From: an uncultured bacterium
Lineage (GTDB): Bacteria; Bacillota; Clostridia; Lachnospirales; Anaerotignaceae
Length of the DNA stretch: 17,179 bases
Assembly: GCA_905214825.1 (NCBI GenBank)
Contig: CAJMNV010000027.1
Span: 1-17,179 of the forward strand
Reading direction: 5' to 3'
Part shown: in pieces, positions 1-7,047 of the stretch
How positions within the stretch are numbered: the first letter of the stretch is position 1
Layout: the number at the start of each line of letters is the position of its first letter
Position numbers and translations under genes: made by a program
Notes under the pieces: model-generated
Seen by the model: the letters and a program-made list of their open reading frames with translations, nothing else
Told to the model about the DNA's origin: nothing
The model's database searches: none

Positions 1-129
1 TTGTATGCAAGAATCTTGCTCTCCTTCCTTCGTGTTTCCCGTATGTATTACACTGGAAATTGTGAAAGCGAACAAGTATGCGTGTATAAAAATAGGATAC
101 AGAAAAAATATTTTTGCGTATGTATGGCT

Positions 130-159
130 TTGTTTTGGGACAAACTGTAAATGTATGAT
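130..159 (+). promoter_or_regulatory. Possible sigma-A promoter of the rubrerythrin gene
   Basis: TTGTTT at 130-135 and TATGAT at 154-159 are 18 bases apart. Transcription would start near 166, leaving a short leader that contains the ribosome binding site AGAAAGGG (173-180). The -10 is good and the -35 is weak. The rest of 1-188 holds no gene I can recognise, and no PerR-type or other known operator was evident by eye. Confidence 0.4.
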
Positions 160-188
160 ACGATAAAAAATCAGAAAGGGTGTATGAT

Positions 189-722
189 ATGTCTTTGAAA
201 GGAACAAAAACAGAACAAAATTTATTGGCAGCATTTGCGGGAGAGTCCATGGCGGCAAATAAATATGATTTTTTTGCACAACAGGCAACAAAAGAAGGGT
301 ATGAACAAATTGGTGGATATTTTCAAGAAACCGCATATAATGAACGCCAACATGCCAAACAAATATTCCGCTTTTTGGAAGGCATTGGTACAACAGAAGA
401 AAATTTAAAAGCGGGGGCAAATGGCGAAAGAGAAGAATGGACAGATTTGTATCAAAGAATGGAAGAAACTGCAAGAGCAGAGGGTTTTGGTGAGATTGCT
501 ATATTTTTTAAAAATCTTGCCTCTGTGGAAAAACAACATGAGGAAAGATATGCAGCATTGTTAAAACTGTTGCAAGAAAAAAGAGTATTTGCAGATACAG
601 AACAAACGGTTTGGGTTTGCCGCAACTGTGGTTTTGTGTATGTGGGCAAAGAAGCACCAAAAAAATGCCCTGTTTGTGAACACCCACAAGGATATTTTGA
701 AAGAAAAACAGAAAATTATTGA
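189..722 (+). CDS. rbr: Rubrerythrin (ferritin-like diiron domain plus rubredoxin-like domain)
   Basis: Rubrerythrins are cytoplasmic peroxidases that reduce hydrogen peroxide to water in anaerobes, taking electrons from NADH through rubredoxin-type partners. The 177-residue protein has the usual order: a four-helix ferritin-like domain (about 5-130) with diiron ligand motifs AGE (E19), ERQH (E52, H55) and EKQH (E114, H117), then a rubredoxin-like knuckle with C144-x2-C147 and C160-x2-C163 that binds one iron. Length is normal for the family. The frame is open from a GTG at 180, but that codon overlaps the ribosome binding site. The ATG at 189 is 8 bases after AGAAAGGG and begins the family-typical MSLKGTKTE, so I chose it. 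It seems to be a single-gene unit followed by a palindrome. The role in oxidative stress is inferred from the family. Confidence 0.95.
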   Translation: MSLKGTKTEQNLLAAFAGESMAANKYDFFAQQATKEGYEQIGGYFQETAYNERQHAKQIFRFLEGIGTTEENLKAGANGEREEWTDLYQRMEETARAEGFGEIAIFFKNLASVEKQHEERYAALLKLLQEKRVFADTEQTVWVCRNCGFVYVGKEAPKKCPVCEHPQGYFERKTENY

Positions 723-735
723 TAAATTTGATTTT

Positions 736-757
736 GGGAGCGAATATTCGCTCTCTT
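736..757 (+). terminator. Hairpin after rubrerythrin, possible weak terminator
   Basis: GGGAGCGA (736-743) pairs with TCGCTCTC (748-755), 8 base pairs with one G-U and an ATAT loop. The core GAGCGAATATTCGCTC is a perfect palindrome. Only two T follow, so termination would be weak; it may instead be an operator or partial terminator. No convincing promoter was found between it and the carboxypeptidase gene at 829, so some read-through into that gene is possible. Confidence 0.4.
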
Positions 758-828
758 ACATAAAAAAGCACATATCCAAAAGCAGTCGGACATAAATTTT
801 AATAATGACAGATACGGAGGGTATGGGT

Positions 829-2004
829 ATGAAACGAAAACTGCAAGGGGCAGTACTGACAATATGTTGTTGCTTGGGCTTTTGTTTGCCTGTAACAGCA
901 GAACCGAAACAATATGAAAATATAACGGATTTGGGATTGCAATCCAAAAGCACCATATTGGTAGATGTAGCAACAGGCAGCATATTATATGAACAAAACA
1001 GTCATGCTGTGTTGCCACCTGCCAGTGTCACAAAAGTGATGACAATGCTTTTGATTTATGAAGGAGAAAGAGATGGAAAATTTGCATGGACAGATACAGT
1101 ACAGATAAGCGAACATGCGGCGTCTATGGGTGGTTCACAAGTGTTTTTGGAAGAAGGGGAAACACAAACGGCAGCAGATTTGACGAAATGTATTGCCATT
1201 GCTTCGGCAAATGATGCAGCAGTTGCGATGGCGGAATTTTTGGCAGGCAGTGAAGATGCCTTTGTGCAGAAAATGAACGAAAGAGCAAAAGAATTGGGTA
1301 TGGCAGATACAAAATTTGTCAATGCTTGTGGTTTGGACACACAAGGGCATGTGAGTAGTGCTTATGATATTGCGTTGATGAGCAAAGAGTTGATGCAAAA
1401 TTTCCCGCAAATCAAAGAATATACCACAACATGGCAAGACAGTATCACACATCGTACAAGACGGGGGGAAGAAGAATTTGGTTTGACAAATACCAATAAA
1501 CTCATACAATGGTATGAAGGGGCGACTGGATTGAAGACGGGTTCCACAGGAAATGCATTGTATTGTTTGTCGGGTACAGCGGAACGTGATGGCATGGAAT
1601 TGATTGCTGTTGTGATGGCAGCACCAGATTTCAAAACAAGATTTCGAGAAGTGATGCAGTTGTTGGATTATGGATATGCAAATTATGGCATAGAAAAGGG
1701 GAGAGAGAAAGGCTATGCTGTAGGTGAAGTGGTTGTGGAAAAAGGTATGGAGAATACTGTGGAAGCAATCACCGCAGAAGAAATCTCTGTGCTGGTTAAA
1801 AAAGGCAGTGAACAAAAATGGGAAACAAAAACAGAATTGCTTCCTGTGTTGCAAGCACCCATTGCCGCAGATACCAAAGTGGGTGAAATGATATATTACA
1901 TAGAAAATGAAGAAGTGGGTCGTGTGGATTTGAAAGCGGCAAAAACTGTGGATAAAATCAATATCGAAACCATGTTGTGGCGATTGTTGACAAAGTGGTG
2001 TTAA
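829..2004 (+). CDS. Secreted D-alanyl-D-alanine carboxypeptidase (peptidase S11, PBP5/DacF-like)
   Basis: This penicillin-binding protein removes the terminal D-Ala from peptidoglycan stem peptides outside the membrane and so limits cross-linking. The 391-residue product begins with a signal peptide (MKRK, a hydrophobic Cys-rich stretch, likely cleavage after VTA near residue 24). The three active-site motifs are intact: SVTK (S66 nucleophile, K69), SAN (126-128) and KTG (236-238). A PBP5-type C-terminal beta domain covers roughly 270-370, and the tail is an amphipathic helix ending LLTKWC, the usual way these enzymes sit on the membrane. GGAGG at 816-820 is 8 bases before ATG 829 but only 2 before ATG 823; ATG 805 lies upstream of it, so 829 is preferred. 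Family assignment is firm; whether it corresponds to vegetative DacA or sporulation-linked DacF cannot be told from sequence alone. Confidence 0.94.
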   Translation: MKRKLQGAVLTICCCLGFCLPVTAEPKQYENITDLGLQSKSTILVDVATGSILYEQNSHAVLPPASVTKVMTMLLIYEGERDGKFAWTDTVQISEHAASMGGSQVFLEEGETQTAADLTKCIAIASANDAAVAMAEFLAGSEDAFVQKMNERAKELGMADTKFVNACGLDTQGHVSSAYDIALMSKELMQNFPQIKEYTTTWQDSITHRTRRGEEEFGLTNTNKLIQWYEGATGLKTGSTGNALYCLSGTAERDGMELIAVVMAAPDFKTRFREVMQLLDYGYANYGIEKGREKGYAVGEVVVEKGMENTVEAITAEEISVLVKKGSEQKWETKTELLPVLQAPIAADTKVGEMIYYIENEEVGRVDLKAAKTVDKINIETMLWRLLTKWC

Positions 2005-2032
2005 AAGTGTGTGGAAACACACGCTTTTTTTT
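2005..2032 (+). terminator. Rho-independent terminator after the first carboxypeptidase
   Basis: AAGTGTGTG (2005-2013) pairs with CACACGCTT (2018-2026) with one T-G pair around a GAAA tetraloop. The T run extends to 2032. The structure begins right after the TAA stop and separates this gene from the next unit. Confidence 0.9.
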
Positions 2033-2047
2033 ATGGTATGCAGAAGT

Positions 2048-2076
2048 TTGACAGTATGCATAATTTTTTGTATGAT
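2048..2076 (+). promoter_or_regulatory. Sigma-A promoter of the M50-like/scpA/scpB operon
   Basis: A perfect TTGACA (2048-2053) is followed after 17 bases by TATGAT (2071-2076). Transcription should start near 2083, giving a leader of about 94 bases before the first gene. It lies directly after a terminator, which supports an independent unit. Confidence 0.85.
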
Positions 2077-2176
2077 ATAAAAATATAATAGAAAGTGGGC
2101 AGTAATGGTATTGGGCTTTTGCCAATACAAGCATAAAAATAAAAAAATAAAAGAATATAAAGAAAGGATTACACAA

Positions 2177-2791
2177 ATGATGACACAGAATTATTTATTA
2201 TTATTTTTATACAGTGTACCAGGCATGTTGGTTGCAACCACAATGCATGAATTTACAAGAGCAGCAGTATCTACGGCTTTTGGGGATAATTATCCAAAAA
2301 GTGAGGGCAGATTGACATTAAATCCGTTTAAGCATTTTGAGCCGATTGGATTTTTGCTGTTGTTTTACACACAGGGGTTTGGCTGGGGAAAACCAGTAGA
2401 AACCAGTGCTTTGTATTACAAAAACAGAAAAAGAGATGCACTGCTTGTGGCTGTGCTGCCTTCTGTTGTGAACTTAATTTTTGGTGTGGTGTTTCTTGCA
2501 CTGTGGGCAAAACTGCCTGTGCAACAATCTGTGAGTATGATACTGTATTATGGTTGTGTGTATAATGTTGGTTTGGCAGTTTATAACATATTGCCTGTTT
2601 CTCCTATGGATTGTGTGAAAGTGCTTTCCAACACATTGCCAGCAAACAAATATTTTAGCTATATGCAGTATGAAAAAATGATACAGATGATATTTTTGTT
2701 TTTGCTGTTTTTTGGCTTTTTTGGTGGTGTTTTCAATGGCATTACGATGACAGTCATTCAGGTTTTGGGTAAATTGTTTTTCATATTATAA
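2177..2791 (+). CDS. M50 (site-2 protease) family membrane protein with altered zinc motif, probably inactive
   Basis: Site-2 proteases cut membrane-embedded substrates with a zinc held by HExxH and a distant Asp. This 204-residue protein aligns with the short bacterial M50 group: an N-terminal membrane helix with the metal motif, the GRLTLNP stretch (44-50), a FGWGKPV segment (68-74), several hydrophobic helices (about 88-110, 120-140, 170-200), and a distal NILPVSPMD motif (D145). The metal motif reads HEFTR (H24, E25, R28), so the second histidine is an arginine, and the usual Gly after the distal Asp is Cys146. Proteolysis is therefore doubtful; a scaffold or pseudoprotease role is possible. 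The frame stays open upstream to ATG 2105, but AAAGGA (2163-2168) places the start at ATG 2177, with ATG 2180 as an alternative. It is first in the operon, 12 bases before scpA. Confidence 0.85.
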   Translation: MMTQNYLLLFLYSVPGMLVATTMHEFTRAAVSTAFGDNYPKSEGRLTLNPFKHFEPIGFLLLFYTQGFGWGKPVETSALYYKNRKRDALLVAVLPSVVNLIFGVVFLALWAKLPVQQSVSMILYYGCVYNVGLAVYNILPVSPMDCVKVLSNTLPANKYFSYMQYEKMIQMIFLFLLFFGFFGGVFNGITMTVIQVLGKLFFIL

Positions 2792-2803
2792 GGGTGTTGT
2801 GTG

Positions 2804-3580
2804 ATGCAAAATGTAACTGTACGATTAGATGCTTTTGAGGGGCCTTTGGATTTGTTGTATCATTTGATTGAAAAAAATGAAATTGATATTTATGATATTC
2901 CCATTGCTTCTTTGACAGAGCAGTATTTGGCGTATTTGGAAGCCGCAGAAGACCGCAATATGGACGGTATCAGCGAGTTTTTGTTGATGGCAGCAACGCT
3001 TTTGGAAATCAAAAGCAAAATGCTTTTGCCCACACAGACAAAAGAAGTGTTGGAAGAAGAAGCCATTGACCCAAGAGCAGAATTGGTAGAACGCTTGCTT
3101 GAATACAAAAAAATCAAACACATTACAAATGATTGGAAAACAAGAGAAGAACATGCCGCAATGGTGTTTTACAAACAAGCGGATAAAGCGATTGCAAAAT
3201 TAAGGCAAAAAGAAGAACAGTCATTAGAAGATTTTTTGATGGGTGTGACAATGGAAGATTTATATCGTGTGTTCCAAGAAGTGATGGCACGTAAAGAAGC
3301 AAAGGTAGACCATGTGCGTAGCTCCTTTCATGCGGTGGAAAGAGAATTGTTTACCATACAAGATAAAATGGAATATATTCGGGATTTGTTGATATTACAA
3401 CCCAAAATTGTATTTACCGATATGTTTCGTAGAAAAACAAGGAAAATAGAAAAAGTGGTGACGTTTTTGGCACTTTTGGAACTGATTAAAAGAAAAGAAG
3501 TACAAATTTATCAAGAAAAAATATTTTCACAAATTATCATTGAAAATTATCAGGAAACAAAAGAAAGGGATATGGTATGA
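2804..3580 (+). CDS. scpA: Segregation and condensation protein A (ScpA, kleisin)
   Basis: ScpA is the kleisin subunit of the bacterial SMC condensin. It bridges the two SMC heads and binds a ScpB dimer, helping to compact and separate the replicated origin regions. The 258-residue product has the diagnostic N-terminus FEGPLDLLYHLIEKNEIDI (about 10-28), followed by a helical N-terminal SMC-neck-binding domain, an acidic and lysine-rich middle, and a C-terminal winged-helix region (about 180-258). Length is typical. Two starts are possible: GTG 2801 and ATG 2804. AAGGG (2790-2794) suits either, and I prefer the ATG. It follows the M50-like gene by 12 bases and overlaps scpB by 4 bases (ATGA), so translation of the two is probably coupled. 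The smc gene itself is not in the window. Confidence 0.95.
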   Translation: MQNVTVRLDAFEGPLDLLYHLIEKNEIDIYDIPIASLTEQYLAYLEAAEDRNMDGISEFLLMAATLLEIKSKMLLPTQTKEVLEEEAIDPRAELVERLLEYKKIKHITNDWKTREEHAAMVFYKQADKAIAKLRQKEEQSLEDFLMGVTMEDLYRVFQEVMARKEAKVDHVRSSFHAVERELFTIQDKMEYIRDLLILQPKIVFTDMFRRKTRKIEKVVTFLALLELIKRKEVQIYQEKIFSQIIIENYQETKERDMV

Positions 3581-4116
3581 GATTGGAACAACTGGAAGCG
3601 GTTGTGGAATCGTTGTTGTTTATATCGGGTGATGCAGTTTCGTTGTCTGCCATTGCACAGACCATTGAAATGGACAAGGCAACCACAAAAGCCATTGTGC
3701 AGACATTGGCAGATAAATACGAAGCAGAACAAAGGGGTATTCGGATTGTAGAATATAATGGGGCATATCAAATGTGTACTGCAAGTCATTGTTTTGAATA
3801 TATCCGCAATATGTACCGCAGTCCACAACGACAAGGTTTGACACAATCGCTATTGGAAACCCTTGCCATTATCGCATACAAACAACCCATTACAAAAGGA
3901 CAGATTGAGGAAATCCGTGGTGTGAGTGCAGAACATGCTGTTGCAAAGTTGATGGAGAAAAAATTGGTTTGCGAAGTGGGAAGGTTAGATGCACCCGGAA
4001 AACCAATATTACTGGGAACAACAGAAGATTTTTTGCGATATTTTGGTTTTCAGTCGGTGGGGGAATTGCCACCATTGGAAGAAGATAATGGATTGGTGCA
4101 AGAAAATGAAATATGA
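3577..4116 (+). CDS. scpB: Segregation and condensation protein B (ScpB)
   Basis: ScpB forms a dimer that wraps the middle of ScpA in the SMC-ScpAB condensin. The 179-residue product contains two winged-helix domains in order (about 1-85 and 90-165), with the recognisable ESLLFISGD near the start and the family signature LAIIAYKQPITKGQIEEIRG (about 96-115), followed by GRLDAPGKPILLGTT and FLRYFG. The short acidic tail is typical. Start ATG 3577 overlaps the scpA stop as ATGA, with AAAGGG at 3564-3569 inside scpA. It is the last gene of the operon: a terminator starts at the stop codon. Position and sequence together make this assignment secure. Confidence 0.95.
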   Translation: MRLEQLEAVVESLLFISGDAVSLSAIAQTIEMDKATTKAIVQTLADKYEAEQRGIRIVEYNGAYQMCTASHCFEYIRNMYRSPQRQGLTQSLLETLAIIAYKQPITKGQIEEIRGVSAEHAVAKLMEKKLVCEVGRLDAPGKPILLGTTEDFLRYFGFQSVGELPPLEEDNGLVQENEI

Positions 4117-4167
4117 AAAAAAGCATGGGACAGTATAGATAGAATTTGCTGATACCATGCTTTTTTT
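4117..4167 (+). terminator. Rho-independent terminator after scpB
   Basis: AAAAAAGCATGG (4117-4128) pairs perfectly with CCATGCTTTTTT (4155-4166), 12 base pairs, with a loop of 26 bases. The T run is 4161-4167. The long loop is unusual, but stem and T run are clear. The A-rich 5' arm could also stop transcription on the opposite strand. Confidence 0.85.
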
Positions 4168-4220
4168 ATATGCAAAAACAAATATACATCGCATAGAATG
4201 AAAATAAGGAGGGAAGGGAT

Positions 4221-5399
4221 ATGAAAAAAATCCGAAAAAGAATTGCGGTTGTGATATTGTCATTGTTTTTGACACAAACGGTATGGGCACAAGAGCCTAC
4301 AGTTGCAGCACAAGGTGCGGCATTGTTAGACGGGAAAACGGGTCGTCTGCTTTGGGGGAAAGAGGCAAAAACACCTATGGAAATGGCAAGCACAACCAAA
4401 ATTATGACAGCAATATTGGTGTTGGAAAATGCAAATCCATATGATGTTGTGACAGTGAGTAAAAATGCAGCAAAACAGCCTGATGTGCAAATGGATTTGT
4501 TGGAAGGAGAGCAATGGTATGTGAAAGATTTGTTGACGGCGATGATGTTAAAATCATATAACGATGCGGCTGTGGCATTGGCAGAACATGTTGGCGGTTC
4601 TGTGGAAAAATTTTGTGAAGAAATGACAAAAAAAGCCGCAGAGATTGGAGCAAAAGATACGGTGTTTGGTTCGCCGAATGGTTTGGATAGCCATTTGACA
4701 AAACAACAACACCATGCAACAGCATATGATATGGGGTTGATTACAGGATATGCTTTACAAAATCCAGAGTTTCGGGAAATTGTGGCAACACCTTCTATTA
4801 CATTTTCTGATGTAAGCGGAAAGAGAGTACATACCGCAGTGAATACCGACCGCTTTTTACAAATGTATGGTGGGGCTTTGGGTGTTAAAACGGGATATAC
4901 CAACAAAGCCGGAAATTGTTTTGTTGGGGCGGCAGAACAAAACGATGTGATGCTTGTGAGTGTTGTTTTGGGTTGTGGCTGGGGAGAAAAAGGCAAAAAG
5001 GCAAAGTGGACAGATACTACAACATTGATGGATTATGGTTTTGAAAATTTTGGGCAAAAAGAAGTGGTGAAAAAGGATACATCAACAGATGATGTTGCAG
5101 TTAGCCGTTCCCCGAAAAAATATGTGCATGGTGTGTTGGCAGAAGGATATGATGCTGTATTTTCTGATGCAGAATTAAAAGAACTACAAATGATATATCA
5201 TTTACCAGAAATGGTGGAAGCACCCATACAAAAAGGCGAAAAACTGGGTGTGGTAGATATTGTGTTGCATGATGAAATATTGAAAAGCATAGAGATTGTT
5301 GCGGCAGAATGTGCAGATACATACACATTTGGACAGTGGATGGAAAAACTGTTGCAAAGCTGGTGCCGTTTTACCATATACTTAGATAGAAAATCATAA
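4221..5399 (+). CDS. Second secreted D-alanyl-D-alanine carboxypeptidase (peptidase S11, DacB/DacF-like)
   Basis: Like the gene at 829, this encodes an S11 penicillin-binding protein that trims terminal D-Ala from peptidoglycan. The 392-residue protein has a signal peptide (MKKIRKR, hydrophobic core, likely cleavage after VWA near 23), and all catalytic motifs: STTK (S57, K60), SYN (112-114, where the first paralogue has SAN) and KTG (223-225). The C-terminal beta domain is followed by a hydrophobic segment LLQSWC and a longer polar tail than in the first copy. The start is fixed by AAGGAGG (4206-4212), 8 bases before the ATG. Its place after scpAB and before rluB is that of dacB in Bacillus subtilis, a sporulation-specific enzyme for spore cortex. 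That is suggestive, not proof. No strong promoter was seen in the 53 bases after the scpB terminator; TAGAAT at 4194-4199 is a possible -10. Confidence 0.93.
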   Translation: MKKIRKRIAVVILSLFLTQTVWAQEPTVAAQGAALLDGKTGRLLWGKEAKTPMEMASTTKIMTAILVLENANPYDVVTVSKNAAKQPDVQMDLLEGEQWYVKDLLTAMMLKSYNDAAVALAEHVGGSVEKFCEEMTKKAAEIGAKDTVFGSPNGLDSHLTKQQHHATAYDMGLITGYALQNPEFREIVATPSITFSDVSGKRVHTAVNTDRFLQMYGGALGVKTGYTNKAGNCFVGAAEQNDVMLVSVVLGCGWGEKGKKAKWTDTTTLMDYGFENFGQKEVVKKDTSTDDVAVSRSPKKYVHGVLAEGYDAVFSDAELKELQMIYHLPEMVEAPIQKGEKLGVVDIVLHDEILKSIEIVAAECADTYTFGQWMEKLLQSWCRFTIYLDRKS

Positions 5400-5422
5400 A
5401 ATACTGTCTTTTGGGATATATT

Positions 5423-5450
5423 CAAAACAAAAAACAATGTTTTTGTTTTG
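5423..5450. repeat. Perfect A/T-rich inverted repeat between carboxypeptidase and rluB
   Basis: CAAAACAAAAA (5423-5433) and TTTTTGTTTTG (5440-5450) form an 11-bp perfect inverted repeat with a 6-base spacer. No T run follows directly, and the stem has only two G-C positions besides its ends, so a normal terminator is doubtful. It lies just upstream of the rluB promoter and may be a weak two-way terminator. Confidence 0.6.
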
Positions 5451-5467
5451 TGTGAAATGCTTTTGTT

Positions 5468-5496
5468 TTGACTTTGTGTAAATTCTTTTGTATACT
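5468..5496 (+). promoter_or_regulatory. Sigma-A promoter of rluB
   Basis: TTGACT (5468-5473) and TATACT (5491-5496) are exactly 17 bases apart. Transcription should start near 5503, leaving about 24 bases before the rluB ATG that include AAAGGA and GGAG. Confidence 0.8.
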
Positions 5497-5526
5497 GATT
5501 GCAAAGGAAAGGCGGAGAGAACGAAA

Positions 5527-6249
5527 ATGGAAATCAGATTGCAAAAATATTTGGCTGATGCAGGCGTTGCGTCCAGAAGAAAAGCCGAACAACTCATACA
5601 AGAAGGTCGTGTGAAAGTCAATGATGTTGTGGTGAAAGAATTGGGTGTGAAAGTGACACCCCAAAAAGATAAAGTGACATTTGATAATCGTGTGGTGAAA
5701 TTGGCAGAAACCAAAAAAGTGTATATATTGTTGCATAAACCAGAAGGCTATGTGACAACTGCAAAAGAACAGTTTGGGCGTCCTGCGGTATTGGATTTGG
5801 TGAAAGATGTGCAAGAGCGTATTTTTCCTGTGGGGCGTTTAGATTATGATACGTCAGGCCTTTTGCTTTTGACAAATGATGGGGATTTGACATATAAATT
5901 GACACACCCCAAACATGATGTGGATAAAACGTACATTGCTAAATTATATGGTGTGCCAAATATTACAGAATTGCAAAAATTTCGCCGTGGTATGATTGTG
6001 GACGGTAGAAAAACAAAACCTGCAAAAATTCAGATATTGGAAAAAGACAAAGACCAGAAATTTTGTACGGCAGAAATCATTATTCATGAGGGCAGAAACA
6101 GACAGGTTAGAAAAATGTGTGAAGCAATGAAACACCCTGTGGCACAGCTCAAACGTGTGGCAACAGGAGATTTACATTTGGGAAATTTGCCAAAGGGAAA
6201 ATATCGTCATTTGACAGAAAAAGAAATCAAGTATTTGAAGAAGTTGTGA
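5527..6249 (+). CDS. rluB: 23S rRNA pseudouridine synthase, RluB/RsuA family
   Basis: Enzymes of this family turn one uridine of rRNA into pseudouridine; RluB modifies helix 90 of 23S rRNA (position 2605 in E. coli). The 240-residue protein has an N-terminal S4 RNA-binding domain (about 1-60: RLQKYLADAG, SRRKAEQLI) and a catalytic domain (about 65-235) with HKPEGY (70-75), the active-site motif GRLDYDTSGLLLLTNDGD with D106 in GRLD, and EGRNRQVRKM (188-197). The frame is open from TTG 5488, but that lies within the promoter; ATG 5527 follows GGAG (5514-5517) by 9 bases and begins with the family-typical RLQKYLA. It is probably a one-gene transcript ending at 6357. RluB rather than RsuA is inferred from the S4 start and from the scpAB neighbourhood. 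Confidence 0.92.
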   Translation: MEIRLQKYLADAGVASRRKAEQLIQEGRVKVNDVVVKELGVKVTPQKDKVTFDNRVVKLAETKKVYILLHKPEGYVTTAKEQFGRPAVLDLVKDVQERIFPVGRLDYDTSGLLLLTNDGDLTYKLTHPKHDVDKTYIAKLYGVPNITELQKFRRGMIVDGRKTKPAKIQILEKDKDQKFCTAEIIIHEGRNRQVRKMCEAMKHPVAQLKRVATGDLHLGNLPKGKYRHLTEKEIKYLKKL

Positions 6250-6318
6250 GATTGCTTTTACAATGAAACAAAGAAAACGGTCTGCTGCTTCTTGGAGGCG
6301 GCTTGCTGAGATATTGGA

Positions 6319-6357
6319 AAACCGTCTAACGATATTGCGTTAGGCGGTTGTTGTTTT
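6319..6357 (+). terminator. Rho-independent terminator after rluB
   Basis: ACCGTCTAACG (6321-6331) pairs with CGTTAGGCGGT (6338-6348), 11 base pairs with one T-G, and an ATATTG loop. TTGTTGTTTT-type T-rich sequence follows (6349-6357). A second, weaker hairpin can form upstream within 6279-6298 (GCTGC with GCGGC). Confidence 0.8.
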
Positions 6358-6390
6358 GATAAAAATACAGACGAAAAAAGGTGATGCGAT

Positions 6391-7047
6391 TTGAAAAAAG
6401 AAACAAAAACAAGATTTTACCTCATTCGACATGGAGAAACGCAATGGAATAAAGAAGGCAGATACCAAGGTATGACAGATATTCCACTTTCTGAACAAGG
6501 ATTGGCACAAGCGGATTTGCTTGGAAAACGGTTTCATTATTTGCCATTAGATGCTTTGTATGTTTCTCCTTTGCAACGTGCGATGGCAACTGCAAAGCCA
6601 ATCGAAAAGGAAACAGGTGTGAAAATGGTTGTGGACGAGCATTTTCGGGAAATTCATTTTGGGGAATGGGAAGGCAAAAGCGTTCCACAATTACAACAAG
6701 AATATGGAGAAACGTATGAGAAATTTTTTGAAAATCCATTTTTACATACATTTCCGGGGGAAGGCTCTTTTGATAAAGTCATGGAACGTTCTGTTGCGGA
6801 GTTTGAGCAGTTGTTGCAAAAACATAAAGGAGAATATGTTGCCATTGTTTCACATGGTGGTTTATTGCGTGTGATGTTGGTTGGGATATTGGGGATGGAT
6901 TTGCCATTTTATCGCAAAACTTGGTTGACCAATACTTCCATTACCGTTGTGGACGTGATGGAGAATGGCAAAAGAATATTGATAACACTCAATGACAAGG
7001 CACATTTGGAATTGGCAGATTTATGGAAAAAGGAGAACGAAAAATAA
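6391..7047 (+). CDS. Histidine phosphatase family protein (phosphoglycerate mutase-like)
   Basis: Members of this superfamily move or remove phosphate through a phosphohistidine; small clostridial ones are mostly phosphatases of unknown substrate, often annotated as alpha-ribazole phosphatase or GpmB-like. The 218-residue protein has LIRHGET near the start (H14 nucleophile), R63 in SPLQRA, the acid E87 in FREIHFGEWEG, and the second histidine H155 in VSHGG. The start is TTG 6391: no ATG precedes the RHG motif in frame, and AAAGGTGAT (6377-6385) is well placed. The ATG at 6384 is in another frame. Its stop overlaps the next start by one base (TAATG). No phosphoglycerate-mutase-specific insertion is seen, so a glycolytic role is unlikely; neighbours give no clear hint of substrate. 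Confidence 0.9.
   Translation: MKKETKTRFYLIRHGETQWNKEGRYQGMTDIPLSEQGLAQADLLGKRFHYLPLDALYVSPLQRAMATAKPIEKETGVKMVVDEHFREIHFGEWEGKSVPQLQQEYGETYEKFFENPFLHTFPGEGSFDKVMERSVAEFEQLLQKHKGEYVAIVSHGGLLRVMLVGILGMDLPFYRKTWLTNTSITVVDVMENGKRILITLNDKAHLELADLWKKENEK

Noticed and set aside
1135..2130. Minus-strand open frame of 331 codons opposite the first carboxypeptidase
   Set aside because: The plus-strand gene has a signal peptide and all catalytic motifs; the reverse product is His/Phe/Cys-rich with no domain.
5423..5450. A/T-rich inverted repeat as a firm terminator of the second carboxypeptidase
   Set aside because: The stem is almost all A-T and no T run follows, so I list it only as a repeat.
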